Assembly (NCBI GenBank): GCA_039819095.1
Contig: JBCBSP010000001.1
Coordinates: 124,001 to 188,000, forward strand
Origin: JBCBSP01 sp039819095
GTDB lineage: Bacteria; Pseudomonadota; Alphaproteobacteria; Caulobacterales; Maricaulaceae
Length of the DNA stretch: 64,000 nt
Direction: 5' to 3'
In this document: positions 42,188 to 50,077 of the stretch, one piece after another
How the letters are laid out: each line of letters starts with the position of its first letter
Numbering within the stretch: position 1 is the stretch's first letter
Translations under genes and position numbers: made by a program
The notes under the pieces: generated by a model
The model's input: only the letters and a program-made list of their open reading frames with translations
What the model was told of the DNA's origin: nothing
The model's database searches: none

Positions 42188-43264
42188 TTAGCTTTCGCTG
42201 GCCACGGCTCGCGACAGCACTTCGCGCGCAACGATCTTCACCCGCGAATCTCCGCCGTCATAGATGGCGAGCACACCGCTGGAATAGGCCATGCCGCCAA
42301 AATTGCCGTCCGAGGCGGCAAGGGCGCCGGGATTGGCGAGGGCGGGGCTGTTCAGCCCTGCGGTCAGCTGAAGGTCGGTGATCCGATCCAGATCGCGCGC
42401 ATCGAAGACCGAAAGCCCGCCTGAGGCGGCGTCCGGGGTGATGACGACCGGCCGGCCCAGCAGCTCAGTATAAGCAAAGTCGTTGATCGAAATGCGTTCA
42501 GCGTCCGCGATGACGCCGTCCTGAGGGTTCAGTCGGGCGAGGCCGCCGGTCGGTCCGCCGACCAGAAGGTCGTCGCCCACGCCCGCACAGGACCGCGCCG
42601 GGAAGGGCAGCCGGATCTGCGCCTGTCGTTCAGCGGTCAGGATATCTTCACCGGTATCGCTCACCCGCCAGATTTCCGCGCTTTGATCCGCGCCCAGCAC
42701 GGCGATATCGACGTATCCGATGCCGATTTCAAAGGTGCAAAGCCCCTCAATCGATGTGTTGAGCGCGATCGCATCCATCGGCGCTTCAACGACCTGACCC
42801 AGCTCGCGTATGACCAGAAAGGCGCGTATCTCGTCCACGCTGTCCAGCCCGATGAGAAGCGGAAAAGCGTTGCCGCGCAGCTGGAAGTCCGGCGCCGCAG
42901 CGAGCGCGCGCAGCCGGGGCCCCGGCGCCTCAATCAGCAGCTCGCCGTCGATATTGTAGATGTCAAACCCGCCCGCTCGCGTCGACGCCGCGACAAGGCC
43001 GGTCCAGGGCGCTTCGCGATTGGGCAGGAAGATCAGCTCTTCGATCGCGCCGGCCGGCTCGAAGGCGGCGGTGACGATGGCGCTCGCCCCGGACCCGCTG
43101 CGGGGGCCGGACAGCCCGCCTTCGCTCTGATCGGCCGGCGTGCAGGCGCTGAGCGTCAGACCAAGGCCAGCGAACGCCGCGCCCACGGCCCGCGAACCGC
43201 GAAGGTGCGTCCGGGCGCTTTTTGTACGTTGAAGAAGAGAATTGAGCCGTCGGGAGAGAAGCAT
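42188..43264 (-). CDS. Phytase-like beta-propeller lipoprotein
   Basis: A 358-residue protein with a lipoprotein-like export signal: a long basic N-terminus and a hydrophobic run ending LTLSAC near residue 41. The mature part has beta-strand repeats, and a last blade NFGGMAYSSGVLAIYDGGDS that resembles the end of 3-phytase propellers. It would release phosphate from inositol phosphates outside the inner membrane. The start at 43264 makes it overlap the preceding PhoX-like gene by 109 bp; GTG 43186 would reduce this to 31 bp but give a very short signal. Weak match, so the name is tentative. Confidence 0.5.
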   Translation of the reverse strand: MLLSRRLNSLLQRTKSARTHLRGSRAVGAAFAGLGLTLSACTPADQSEGGLSGPRSGSGASAIVTAAFEPAGAIEELIFLPNREAPWTGLVAASTRAGGFDIYNIDGELLIEAPGPRLRALAAAPDFQLRGNAFPLLIGLDSVDEIRAFLVIRELGQVVEAPMDAIALNTSIEGLCTFEIGIGYVDIAVLGADQSAEIWRVSDTGEDILTAERQAQIRLPFPARSCAGVGDDLLVGGPTGGLARLNPQDGVIADAERISINDFAYTELLGRPVVITPDAASGGLSVFDARDLDRITDLQLTAGLNSPALANPGALAASDGNFGGMAYSSGVLAIYDGGDSRVKIVAREVLSRAVASES

Positions 43265-44577
43265 GGTCCGGTGATCTCGCTTTTTTCGCCGTCCTCATCG
43301 GACGCTGCATTGCGCCCAATGGTGTAGACCCGGCCGTCCGGTGTCACGCCCCTTATGTATTGTTCCGCATCGCCGTCTTCCACCACGATCAGATCGCCCC
43401 AGGGCGCGACGGTGATGTTGTCGCACTTTTCCAGTATCCGCGGATCGAGGGTTTCAACGAACAGGGTCAGCTCGCCCGGCTCATTGCGTTCCTGGGCGTA
43501 ACCTTCAAAGCGCGAGGGACGATAGCGCCAGATCTGACCGATCTTCTCCGGTCCCCCATTGGTGCAGCAGAAAAACACCTCGCCTCTGCCGAACCAGGCG
43601 CCTTCACCACGGGTGAAGTTCGCTGCACCCGCCGCGATGGAACGCGCCGCGAGATCGTTATCCGGGTTGTGGATCGCTTCCAGATCGATCCAAGTGACCG
43701 GATGGCTTTCGCCCACGGTGAAGCGGTCAGCGACCTCCGGCCAGTTGCTCGTATCCGCGCCGGGACGTCCGACAAGGCCGAGCGCCTGAAGCCGTCCGCC
43801 GCGCCACAGCTCCCCGGGGTGGTCCGGCAGGAAGCGAGTGAACAGGCCCGGATTTTCGTCCTCGGTCTGATAGACCACACCCGTCGCCGGATCGATCGCG
43901 CAGGCTTCATGTTCGAAGCGCCCGAGACCGCGCAAGGGGATCGGCTCAACCAGTCCCATCGCATCTGCGCGGACCTCAAACGCATAGCCATGATCAAGCC
44001 GCGCCTGATCGCCGGCCTGCATGGTCGTTTCCTCACAACTGATCCAGCTGCCCCAAGGGGTCGGCCCGCCCGCGCAGTTATTGCAGGTGCCGCCGAGTGA
44101 GAGGAACTGGCGTTCAACCCTCAGGGTCTGTGGATCGACATGCAGAGTCGTCGTGCCGCCCAGATGCGGCGCACCGTCCCGCGTGAAGTCATAAAGGCGT
44201 GCGCGATCAATGCGATCAAGCCGTTCCTGATTGGCGCCGAAGCCGGACTGCTCGATCTCATCAGGATAGAGCTCATGATTTCGGATCAGGGTGACAAGGC
44301 CATCAGGGCCATCAAAACAGGCCATGCCGTCATGCTGGCCCGGTACGATCAAACCGTCATCCATCCGGTCGCCGAAACTGGAGATCACCTCATAGGAAAA
44401 CCCGTCTGGCAGATCGAAAAGCCGGCGGCCATCGCGTTTGAGCGGGCCGAAGCCTTCCACTTGGCTGATCGGCGTTTCACCGGTAGGCCGCGCACAGGCG
44501 GACAATCCGGCGAGGCCGGAAAAGGCTGCCGAGGTGGCTGCGGCGCGGCGCAGGAAGGTGCGGCGGGAGACGGCCAT
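43156..44577 (-). CDS. PhoX-like phosphatase (DUF839)
   Basis: A 473-residue protein from ATG 44577, preceded by GGAGG 5 bases before it. The N-terminus has a twin-arginine signal (SRRTFLRRAAA) and a lipobox-like LSAC. The DUF839 core has TTLHVDPQTL, the Cys motif NCAGGPTPWGSWISCEET and GRGEVFFCCTNGG, and ends with GPCFSPDGSILFFNVQ. PhoX enzymes use Fe and Ca2+ and hydrolyse phosphate esters in the periplasm. The next gene, on the same strand and overlapping, is a phytase-like propeller, so the two may act together in phosphate scavenging. Confidence 0.85.
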   Translation of the reverse strand: MAVSRRTFLRRAAATSAAFSGLAGLSACARPTGETPISQVEGFGPLKRDGRRLFDLPDGFSYEVISSFGDRMDDGLIVPGQHDGMACFDGPDGLVTLIRNHELYPDEIEQSGFGANQERLDRIDRARLYDFTRDGAPHLGGTTTLHVDPQTLRVERQFLSLGGTCNNCAGGPTPWGSWISCEETTMQAGDQARLDHGYAFEVRADAMGLVEPIPLRGLGRFEHEACAIDPATGVVYQTEDENPGLFTRFLPDHPGELWRGGRLQALGLVGRPGADTSNWPEVADRFTVGESHPVTWIDLEAIHNPDNDLAARSIAAGAANFTRGEGAWFGRGEVFFCCTNGGPEKIGQIWRYRPSRFEGYAQERNEPGELTLFVETLDPRILEKCDNITVAPWGDLIVVEDGDAEQYIRGVTPDGRVYTIGRNAASDEDGEKSEITGPCFSPDGSILFFNVQKAPGRTFAVRGPWARRSLALV

Positions 44578-44725
44578 AAGAGCCTCCATTCATGGCGTTA
44601 GTCTTCTTCATAACCCTCTGCGAGGAGCGCTTCCAATGAAACTCCCGCGACGCTTGATGAAAATGGCGGTAATATATGACCGCATTCTCAAGCTGCTGTT
44701 TTTGCTGTTTTTCTGAAAGCGTGGC

Positions 44726-44754
44726 TTGACCGAATGTGAAGCGGGCCGTAAGAC
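44726..44754 (+). promoter_or_regulatory. Predicted promoter of rplM-rpsI
   Basis: TTGACC (44726-44731) and TAAGAC (44749-44754) are spaced by 17 bases. Transcription would start near 44761, giving a leader of about 52 bases before the rplM ATG. Confidence 0.5.
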
Positions 44755-44765
44755 GCGCGCTCCAA

Positions 44766-44798
44766 GCGGCGGGGGTCAGCCCTGCCGCACAGTTTTTT
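44766..44798 (+). promoter_or_regulatory. Terminator-like hairpin in the rplM leader (possible attenuator)
   Basis: GCGGC pairs with GCCGC, continuing through a G-T pair and three G-C pairs to a GTCAG loop. Four bases after the stem comes a run of six T. No plus-strand gene ends upstream, so it lies in the leader of rplM, 15 bases before the ATG. This may limit transcription when L13 is in excess, as leader control by L13 is known in other bacteria. Direct evidence is absent. Confidence 0.5.
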
Positions 44799-44812
44799 GG
44801 TAGGCTTTTGCG

Positions 44813-45277
44813 ATGAAGACCTTCTCCGCCAAGCCCGCGGAAGTGGAACACAACTGGGTCGTGATCGATGCGGAAGGCGCCGTTGTCGGCCGTCTCGCCG
44901 CTTATGTCGCGACCCGTCTGCGCGGCAAGCACCGTCCTGACTTCACCCCTCATGTCGATACTGGCGATCATGTCGTGATCATCAATGCCGACAAGGTGGT
45001 GTTCACCGGACGCAAGTATAACGACAAGCGCTATTACCGGCACACCGGCCATCCCGGCGGCATCAAGGAGACCTCTCCGCGCCGCGTGCTGGAAGGCAAG
45101 TTCCCCGAGCGCGTCGTTGAAATGGCCGTCAAGCGCATGCTCCCGAAAGAGAGCCCGCTGGCCCGCAAGCAATTCTCCAAGCTGCGCGTTTACGCCGGCT
45201 CGGACCACCCCCACACGGCGCAGACCCCTGAAGTCATCGACTTCAAGTCCATGAACGCCAAGAACACGCGGAGCTAA
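44813..45277 (+). CDS. rplM: 50S ribosomal protein L13
   Basis: A 154-residue large-subunit protein that assembles early onto 23S rRNA. The N-terminus MKTFSAKPAEVEHNWVVIDA, the KVVFTGRKYNDKRYYRHTGH region and the AVKRMLPKESPLARKQFSKL segment are characteristic. It is followed after 4 bp by rpsI, the universal L13-S9 pair. A leader hairpin with a T-run lies just upstream. Confidence 0.97.
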   Translation: MKTFSAKPAEVEHNWVVIDAEGAVVGRLAAYVATRLRGKHRPDFTPHVDTGDHVVIINADKVVFTGRKYNDKRYYRHTGHPGGIKETSPRRVLEGKFPERVVEMAVKRMLPKESPLARKQFSKLRVYAGSDHPHTAQTPEVIDFKSMNAKNTRS

Positions 45278-45281
45278 ATCG

Positions 45282-45782
45282 ATGGCCGAACAAGCCCGTT
45301 CCCTCGAGGATCTGAAATCCGCCCTGCAAGAGGCCGAAAGCCCGGTCGTCGAAGCGCCCGAAGAGGAAGCCCTCGCCGAGCCGAAGATCGACGAGCATGG
45401 CCGCGCCTACGCCACCGGTCGCCGGAAAAACGCCATTGCGCGTGTCTGGATCAAGCCCGGCAACGGCAAGGTCACCGTCAATGGCCGCGATCAGGACGTC
45501 TATTTCGCACGCCCCGTGCTGCGGATGATCCTGGCTCAGCCGTTTGAGGCGGCTGAACGCGTCGACCAGTATGACGTGATCGCCACCGTCACCGGCGGCG
45601 GCCTGTCCGGTCAGGCCGGCGCGGTGCGTCACGGCCTGTCGCGCGCTCTGGTCAATTACGAGCCGGCCCTGCGCCGCCCGCTGAAGGCCGGCGGCTTCCT
45701 GACCCGGGACGCCCGCGTCGTGGAACGCAAGAAATACGGCCGCGCGAAAGCCCGCCGCAGCTTCCAGTTCTCCAAGCGCTAA
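45282..45782 (+). CDS. rpsI: 30S ribosomal protein S9
   Basis: A 166-residue S9. The conserved body begins at YATGRRKNAIARVWIKPG near residue 45, after an acidic N-terminal extension of about 40 residues that is usual for alphaproteobacterial S9. The basic C-terminal tail KARRSFQFSKR reaches the P-site tRNA. It starts 4 bp after rplM and a rho-independent terminator follows. Confidence 0.97.
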   Translation: MAEQARSLEDLKSALQEAESPVVEAPEEEALAEPKIDEHGRAYATGRRKNAIARVWIKPGNGKVTVNGRDQDVYFARPVLRMILAQPFEAAERVDQYDVIATVTGGGLSGQAGAVRHGLSRALVNYEPALRRPLKAGGFLTRDARVVERKKYGRAKARRSFQFSKR

Positions 45783-45809
45783 GCCTTTTAAAGGACTGTT
45801 GGAATTGGG

Positions 45810-45841
45810 AAGGGCGGCTCCTGGTGGGGCCGCCCTTTTTG
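45810..45841 (+). terminator. Rho-independent terminator of rplM-rpsI
   Basis: AAGGGCGGC pairs with GCCGCCCTT, a 9-bp stem, and the 3' arm runs into a stretch of T. It is 27 bp after the rpsI stop. Confidence 0.85.
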
Positions 45842-45866
45842 TTTCGATTTTATTATCTATACGAGG

Positions 45867-46526
45867 TCATAACATTAGCATACTGGGTGAAATTGCATTC
45901 TGTCGGGTATACGCAACAAAAGCGATCCCCTTTTTTGTAATTTTAAATTGTAATTGATTTGGGTCCAAAGTTATTAATTGATTCACTACTAAAAAATGCG
46001 CCCATTCATTTACATTTATGAACATTCTGTCTGTAGCCTTAGACTTATGTTCATTTAAGTAAAATTCAGCACCACTAAAAGGAATTCCATCCCTCTTTGA
46101 TTCTAGCTTAATTAAAAAGGAGAACTGGGATCCAAATAAAAACCTCAGCACATATTCTGAAAAACTCGCTCGGATCGTCGCTGCGCATGCATCTAAAAGA
46201 ACTTCTTCTCGATTTGGGTATTGTCCAAGTTCAAGGCGTTCGGAAAGGTCATCGTATAAGTATTGAATAGAGGGATCCAGCTCTCGGTACAGCGGCTGTG
46301 ACTTTTCCGGAAGTTCGGGCTTCGGTGTGGTTCCTGTTGCGCCTTGATCCCCTGAAAAGCGTGCTCCTTTGGAAGATACCCAGCGTAGGCGACCAATCAA
46401 ATCGGCAAGAGGCTTGCGAAACGTTACTAGCGCTGTCAGTGCTACTAGCGGCCAGCCGAGCGGCACCAACACTCGCACAAGAAATTCGAGCGCCTCATTC
46501 CAGATGTTGCCAAGAAGTTCGATCAT
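45867..46526 (-). CDS. AT-rich orphan membrane-anchored protein of unknown function
   Basis: A 219-residue protein with a hydrophobic N-terminal helix pair or single anchor (about residues 5-34), then a soluble helical part. Nothing in it matches a family I know. Segments such as LYRELDPSIQYLYDDLSERL and LESKRDGIPFSGAEFYLNE suggest a globular domain. It is clearly foreign in base use: for example only 19 of the 60 bases from 46021 are G or C, against GC-rich neighbours, although its N-terminal codons are closer to the local average. GGAAG precedes the ATG. It lies between the rpsI terminator and phaC, and looks acquired. Confidence 0.7.
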   Translation of the reverse strand: MIELLGNIWNEALEFLVRVLVPLGWPLVALTALVTFRKPLADLIGRLRWVSSKGARFSGDQGATGTTPKPELPEKSQPLYRELDPSIQYLYDDLSERLELGQYPNREEVLLDACAATIRASFSEYVLRFLFGSQFSFLIKLESKRDGIPFSGAEFYLNEHKSKATDRMFINVNEWAHFLVVNQLITLDPNQLQFKITKKGIAFVAYTRQNAISPSMLML

Positions 46527-46550
46527 AGAATGCTTCCCCGCTGCCCGGCC

Positions 46551-48626
46551 TTAGCTCCGCACCTTCACGTACTCGCCCGGCGCCGGGCAGATGGGTTCCA
46601 GCTTGCCGCCGCCGGGTTCGCGCGCGGCGGTCTTGTCGCCGGAGAGGCCATAGAGCCAGTCGCGCCAGTGCAGCCACCAGGAGCCGGGGTGTTCCTCGGC
46701 CCCGGCGAGCCAGTCCTCGCGGCTTTCCGGCAGCTCGGTATTGACCCAGTGCTGGTATTTGTTCGCGTCGGGGTGATTGACGACGCCGGCGATATGACCG
46801 GAGCCGGCCATCATGTACTGCACCGGACCGCCAAACAGCTTCGCTGAGCGATAGACGCTGTCGGCCGGTGCGATGTGGTCTTCCTTCGAGGCCTGCATGA
46901 AGATCGGGATCTTCACCTTCGACAGGTCCATGGTGTGACCGCCGACTTCCAACTCGCCCTTCGACAGCTTGTTCTCACGGTAGAAGGTGTCGAGATAATA
47001 CAGGTGGAGCCGTTTCGGCATCCGCGTCTGGTCGGCGTTCCAGTACAGAAGGTCGAAGGCCTGCGGCTGGCGTCCGAGCATGTAGTTGTTGATCACGAAC
47101 GACCAGACGAGATCGTTTGAGCGCAGCATGTTGAAGGTGTCGGCCATGGTGCGCCCGTCGAGCACGCCGCCCTGGGCGTCCATCAGCCGCTCAATCTCAC
47201 CGAACCATTCAGCATCGATGAAGACCAGAAGCTCCCCGGCCAGTTCAAAGTCGAGCTGGGCGGCGAAGAAGGTGGCCGAGGCGATCCGGTCGTCGTCTTC
47301 AGCGACCGCCAGGGCGAGGGCGGTGCCCAGCATCGTACCGCCGATGCAATAGCCGACCGTATCGACCTGGTGCTCGCCGGTGATCTCCTCGACCTTCTCC
47401 AGCGCGGTGTGAAGTCCGGTGCGGATATAATCCTCAAAGTTCGCATCCTTCATCGAGGCGTCTGGGTTGACCCAGGAGATGAGGAAGACGGTGAAGCCCT
47501 GTTCCACCAGCCAGGCGATCATGGAGCTCTTGGGACGCAGATCGAGTATGTAGAATTTGTTGATCCAGGGCGGGGCGATGAGGAGGGGACGCGTGCGCAC
47601 CTGCTCGGTCGCCGGGGCGTACTGGATCAACTCCATCACCTCATTGCGCCAGACGACCTGTCCCGGGGTGGCGGCGAGATCGACGCCGACTTCAAACCCG
47701 TCAAGATCGGTCTGGCTGAGCGCCAGACGTCCACCGCCGCGTTCCAGGTCATTGACCAGATTCATCAGGCCCTTGGTGAGGTTCTCGCCGCGTGATTCCA
47801 GCGTCTCGCGCAGGACGTCCGGATTGGTCAGCGCAAAATTGGTCGGCGCCATGGCGTCGACCATCTGCTGCGTGACGAATTCCACCTTGCGCCTGGTCGC
47901 CTCATCGACGTGTTTGGCGCCGGCGACCAGCCCCATGATGAAGCGTTGATTGAGCAGGTAGGACTGCTTGATGGCATCAAACAGCGGATTGGTTGACCAG
48001 TCATCGGACCGCCAGCGCTTATCGCCTTTTTGCGGGCTGATGGCCGGCGCGGCTTCCTCACCCATCAGGCGCTTCGTCGCGCCGGCCCAGAGGTCGAGAT
48101 ATCCCTTGTAGAGATCAGATTGCGCCTGCAGCAGGAGTTCGGGATCCGACATCACATGTTCCCACACCTGCAGGACTTCAGGGGCGGCGTGCAGCGGATC
48201 GGCGTTCGGCATCATGCTGGTGTCGCCTTCCAGCGATTTGCGCATGACGTCCGACATCAGCTTCTGGCTCTTCAGGGCTGATTGCATGAGAGAGTGGGAG
48301 ACCTCCTCCAGCGTTTCCAGATCGGCCTGAGGCAGGTTGGGAAGCCCCATCTGAGCGGCGATGTCGCCAGCGCCCGGCCAGGCGCTCGCGCCGGACTTGG
48401 CCGGTTCGCTCTCAGACGCGGAGGCTTGCGGCTTCGCCTTGGCGGTCTTGCCGACGCCTGGTGCATTGGCGGCGCCGGTTTTCGCCGCAGCCGACGCTTT
48501 GGGCTTTGCGCTTTCCGGCTTGGGCCCTGAGCCTTTGCTTGCAGTCTTGGGCTTCGCAGCGGGTTTGCGCTGCGTTTTGGGTGAGGATTTGGACCGAGGG
48601 CGGCCTTTGGGCGCGTTGTCAGCCAT
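46551..48626 (-). CDS. phaC: Class I poly(3-hydroxyalkanoate) synthase
   Basis: A 691-residue PHA synthase polymerising 3-hydroxyacyl-CoA into storage granules. The PhaC N-terminal domain is followed by the alpha/beta hydrolase core with the nucleophile Cys427 in GYCIGGTMLGTALA, the Asp in KEDHIAPADS and the His in GSGHIAGVVN. ATG 48626 is chosen, nine bases after GGAG. An unusual Ala/Lys/Pro-rich segment of about 80 residues precedes the normal N-terminus. No phaA, phaB or phasin gene is close by. Confidence 0.94.
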   Translation of the reverse strand: MADNAPKGRPRSKSSPKTQRKPAAKPKTASKGSGPKPESAKPKASAAAKTGAANAPGVGKTAKAKPQASASESEPAKSGASAWPGAGDIAAQMGLPNLPQADLETLEEVSHSLMQSALKSQKLMSDVMRKSLEGDTSMMPNADPLHAAPEVLQVWEHVMSDPELLLQAQSDLYKGYLDLWAGATKRLMGEEAAPAISPQKGDKRWRSDDWSTNPLFDAIKQSYLLNQRFIMGLVAGAKHVDEATRRKVEFVTQQMVDAMAPTNFALTNPDVLRETLESRGENLTKGLMNLVNDLERGGGRLALSQTDLDGFEVGVDLAATPGQVVWRNEVMELIQYAPATEQVRTRPLLIAPPWINKFYILDLRPKSSMIAWLVEQGFTVFLISWVNPDASMKDANFEDYIRTGLHTALEKVEEITGEHQVDTVGYCIGGTMLGTALALAVAEDDDRIASATFFAAQLDFELAGELLVFIDAEWFGEIERLMDAQGGVLDGRTMADTFNMLRSNDLVWSFVINNYMLGRQPQAFDLLYWNADQTRMPKRLHLYYLDTFYRENKLSKGELEVGGHTMDLSKVKIPIFMQASKEDHIAPADSVYRSAKLFGGPVQYMMAGSGHIAGVVNHPDANKYQHWVNTELPESREDWLAGAEEHPGSWWLHWRDWLYGLSGDKTAAREPGGGKLEPICPAPGEYVKVRS

Positions 48627-48716
48627 ACCGAAGAACTCCGTTCCTGAGGTGACAGCGGATAGAGTTATCCATAGAAGACGAAGCGAAGGGCGCCTGTACA
48701 GCGCAAGGAGTTCATC

Positions 48717-49049
48717 ATGGCCGCGATTCAACGCCGCACGCTTGTCCCGATCTGCATCGGTTTCATCGCTCTGACCGGCTGTGTCAGCGTGCCTGCGCTG
48801 GAGGAACCGGACGATTGGCTGACCGAAGCCGCGTCTCAGAACACCTCTGCAGAGCCGCCGGCTTCGGCGCCGTCACGCCAGCTTTCAGCCGCCGAACGCG
48901 CTCGCTATGACCGTGAAGCCGCCGCCATCGTCGAACGCGGCGCCCGCGTTCGCTCTGAAGCGCAGGACGGTGAGGCCGGCGAGCAGCCCGACACGGAGAC
49001 CTTCACGCGCGAAAATCGCGAGCGGGCGGAACCTCCATCGCAGCGCTGA
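48717..49049 (+). CDS. Small hypothetical lipoprotein
   Basis: A 110-residue protein with a signal peptide ending in the lipobox ALTGC, at Cys22. The mature part is short, charged and low in complexity (SAAERARYDREAAAIVERG), probably a helical or disordered surface protein. AAGGAG lies 7 bases before the ATG. It is divergent from phaC and precedes glpX by 68 bp. No family is recognised. Confidence 0.6.
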   Translation: MAAIQRRTLVPICIGFIALTGCVSVPALEEPDDWLTEAASQNTSAEPPASAPSRQLSAAERARYDREAAAIVERGARVRSEAQDGEAGEQPDTETFTRENRERAEPPSQR

Positions 49050-49117
49050 TCTTTGCGCGACAGCTTTGACCGACCCTGAACCCCACACCTGAAGCCCTGA
49101 GTGAGATCATAAAGCCC

Positions 49118-50077
49118 ATGTCTGACGGCGCCGCCCTTGACCGCCTCGCCCTTGAAGCCCTGAACGCTGCGGAAACCGCCGCCATCTCCGCCTTTTCACT
49201 GGCCGGCCGGGGCGACAAGATCGCTGCGGACCAGGCCGCCGTTGACGCGATGCGCAATGGGCTGAACGCCGCCCACATGCGTGGTCGCATCGTGATCGGC
49301 GAGGGAGAGCGCGATGAAGCGCCCATGCTGTATATCGGCGAAGAGGTGGGTTCAGGTCAGGGGCCTGAGATCGATATCGCCCTGGACCCGCTTGAAGGCA
49401 CGAGCCTGACCGCCAAGGGGATGCCAAACGCGCTCGCGGTGCTGGCTCTTGCTCCGCGCGGCGGCCTGTTGCATGCCCCGGATACCTATATGGACAAGAT
49501 CGCCATCGGGGCCGGCTATCCTGAGGGTCTGATCGACCTGGATGCGGAACCGGTGGAGAATCTTCGCCGCCTGGCCGAAGCCAGGGGCTGTGCGATGGAC
49601 GCGCTCACGGCCTGCGTTCTGGAGCGTGAGCGCCATGACCATATCGTGGATGCGCTGTTGAAGGCCGGCGTGCAGGTCAATCTCATCCTGGACGGCGATG
49701 TACAGGGCGTGATCACCTCGGCCGATCCTGACGGGGATGCGGACATCTATATCGGTCGCGGCGGGGCGCCTGAAGGCGTTCTGGCGGCGGCCGCTCTGCG
49801 CTGCTTGGGCGGGCAGATGCAGGCGCGTCTCCACTTCAGGAATGAAGACGAGCGCGAGCGCGCCAAGCGGGTCGGCATCGCAGATCTGGACCGAAAATAC
49901 ACGCTCAATGAGCTGGCTTCCGACCACTGCCTGTTCATTGCAACGGGCGTGACTGAAGGTCAGCTGGTGGATGGCGTGCGTCATGGCAGGGGCTATGTGG
50001 AAACTGAATCCCTGCTGTTTTCCTCCGTCACAGGGCTTCGCCGGCGGATCCGCACGCGACGCTCCACTCAGAGCTGA
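49118..50077 (+). CDS. glpX: Class II fructose-1,6-bisphosphatase
   Basis: A 319-residue GlpX enzyme that dephosphorylates fructose-1,6-bisphosphate in gluconeogenesis, with metal-binding motifs GEGERDEAPMLYIGEEVG and DIALDPLEGTSLTAKG. The C-terminal part has ATGVTEGQLVDGVR. Length is standard. Its stop overlaps the recJ start by one base (TGATG). Confidence 0.94.
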   Translation: MSDGAALDRLALEALNAAETAAISAFSLAGRGDKIAADQAAVDAMRNGLNAAHMRGRIVIGEGERDEAPMLYIGEEVGSGQGPEIDIALDPLEGTSLTAKGMPNALAVLALAPRGGLLHAPDTYMDKIAIGAGYPEGLIDLDAEPVENLRRLAEARGCAMDALTACVLERERHDHIVDALLKAGVQVNLILDGDVQGVITSADPDGDADIYIGRGGAPEGVLAAAALRCLGGQMQARLHFRNEDERERAKRVGIADLDRKYTLNELASDHCLFIATGVTEGQLVDGVRHGRGYVETESLLFSSVTGLRRRIRTRRSTQS

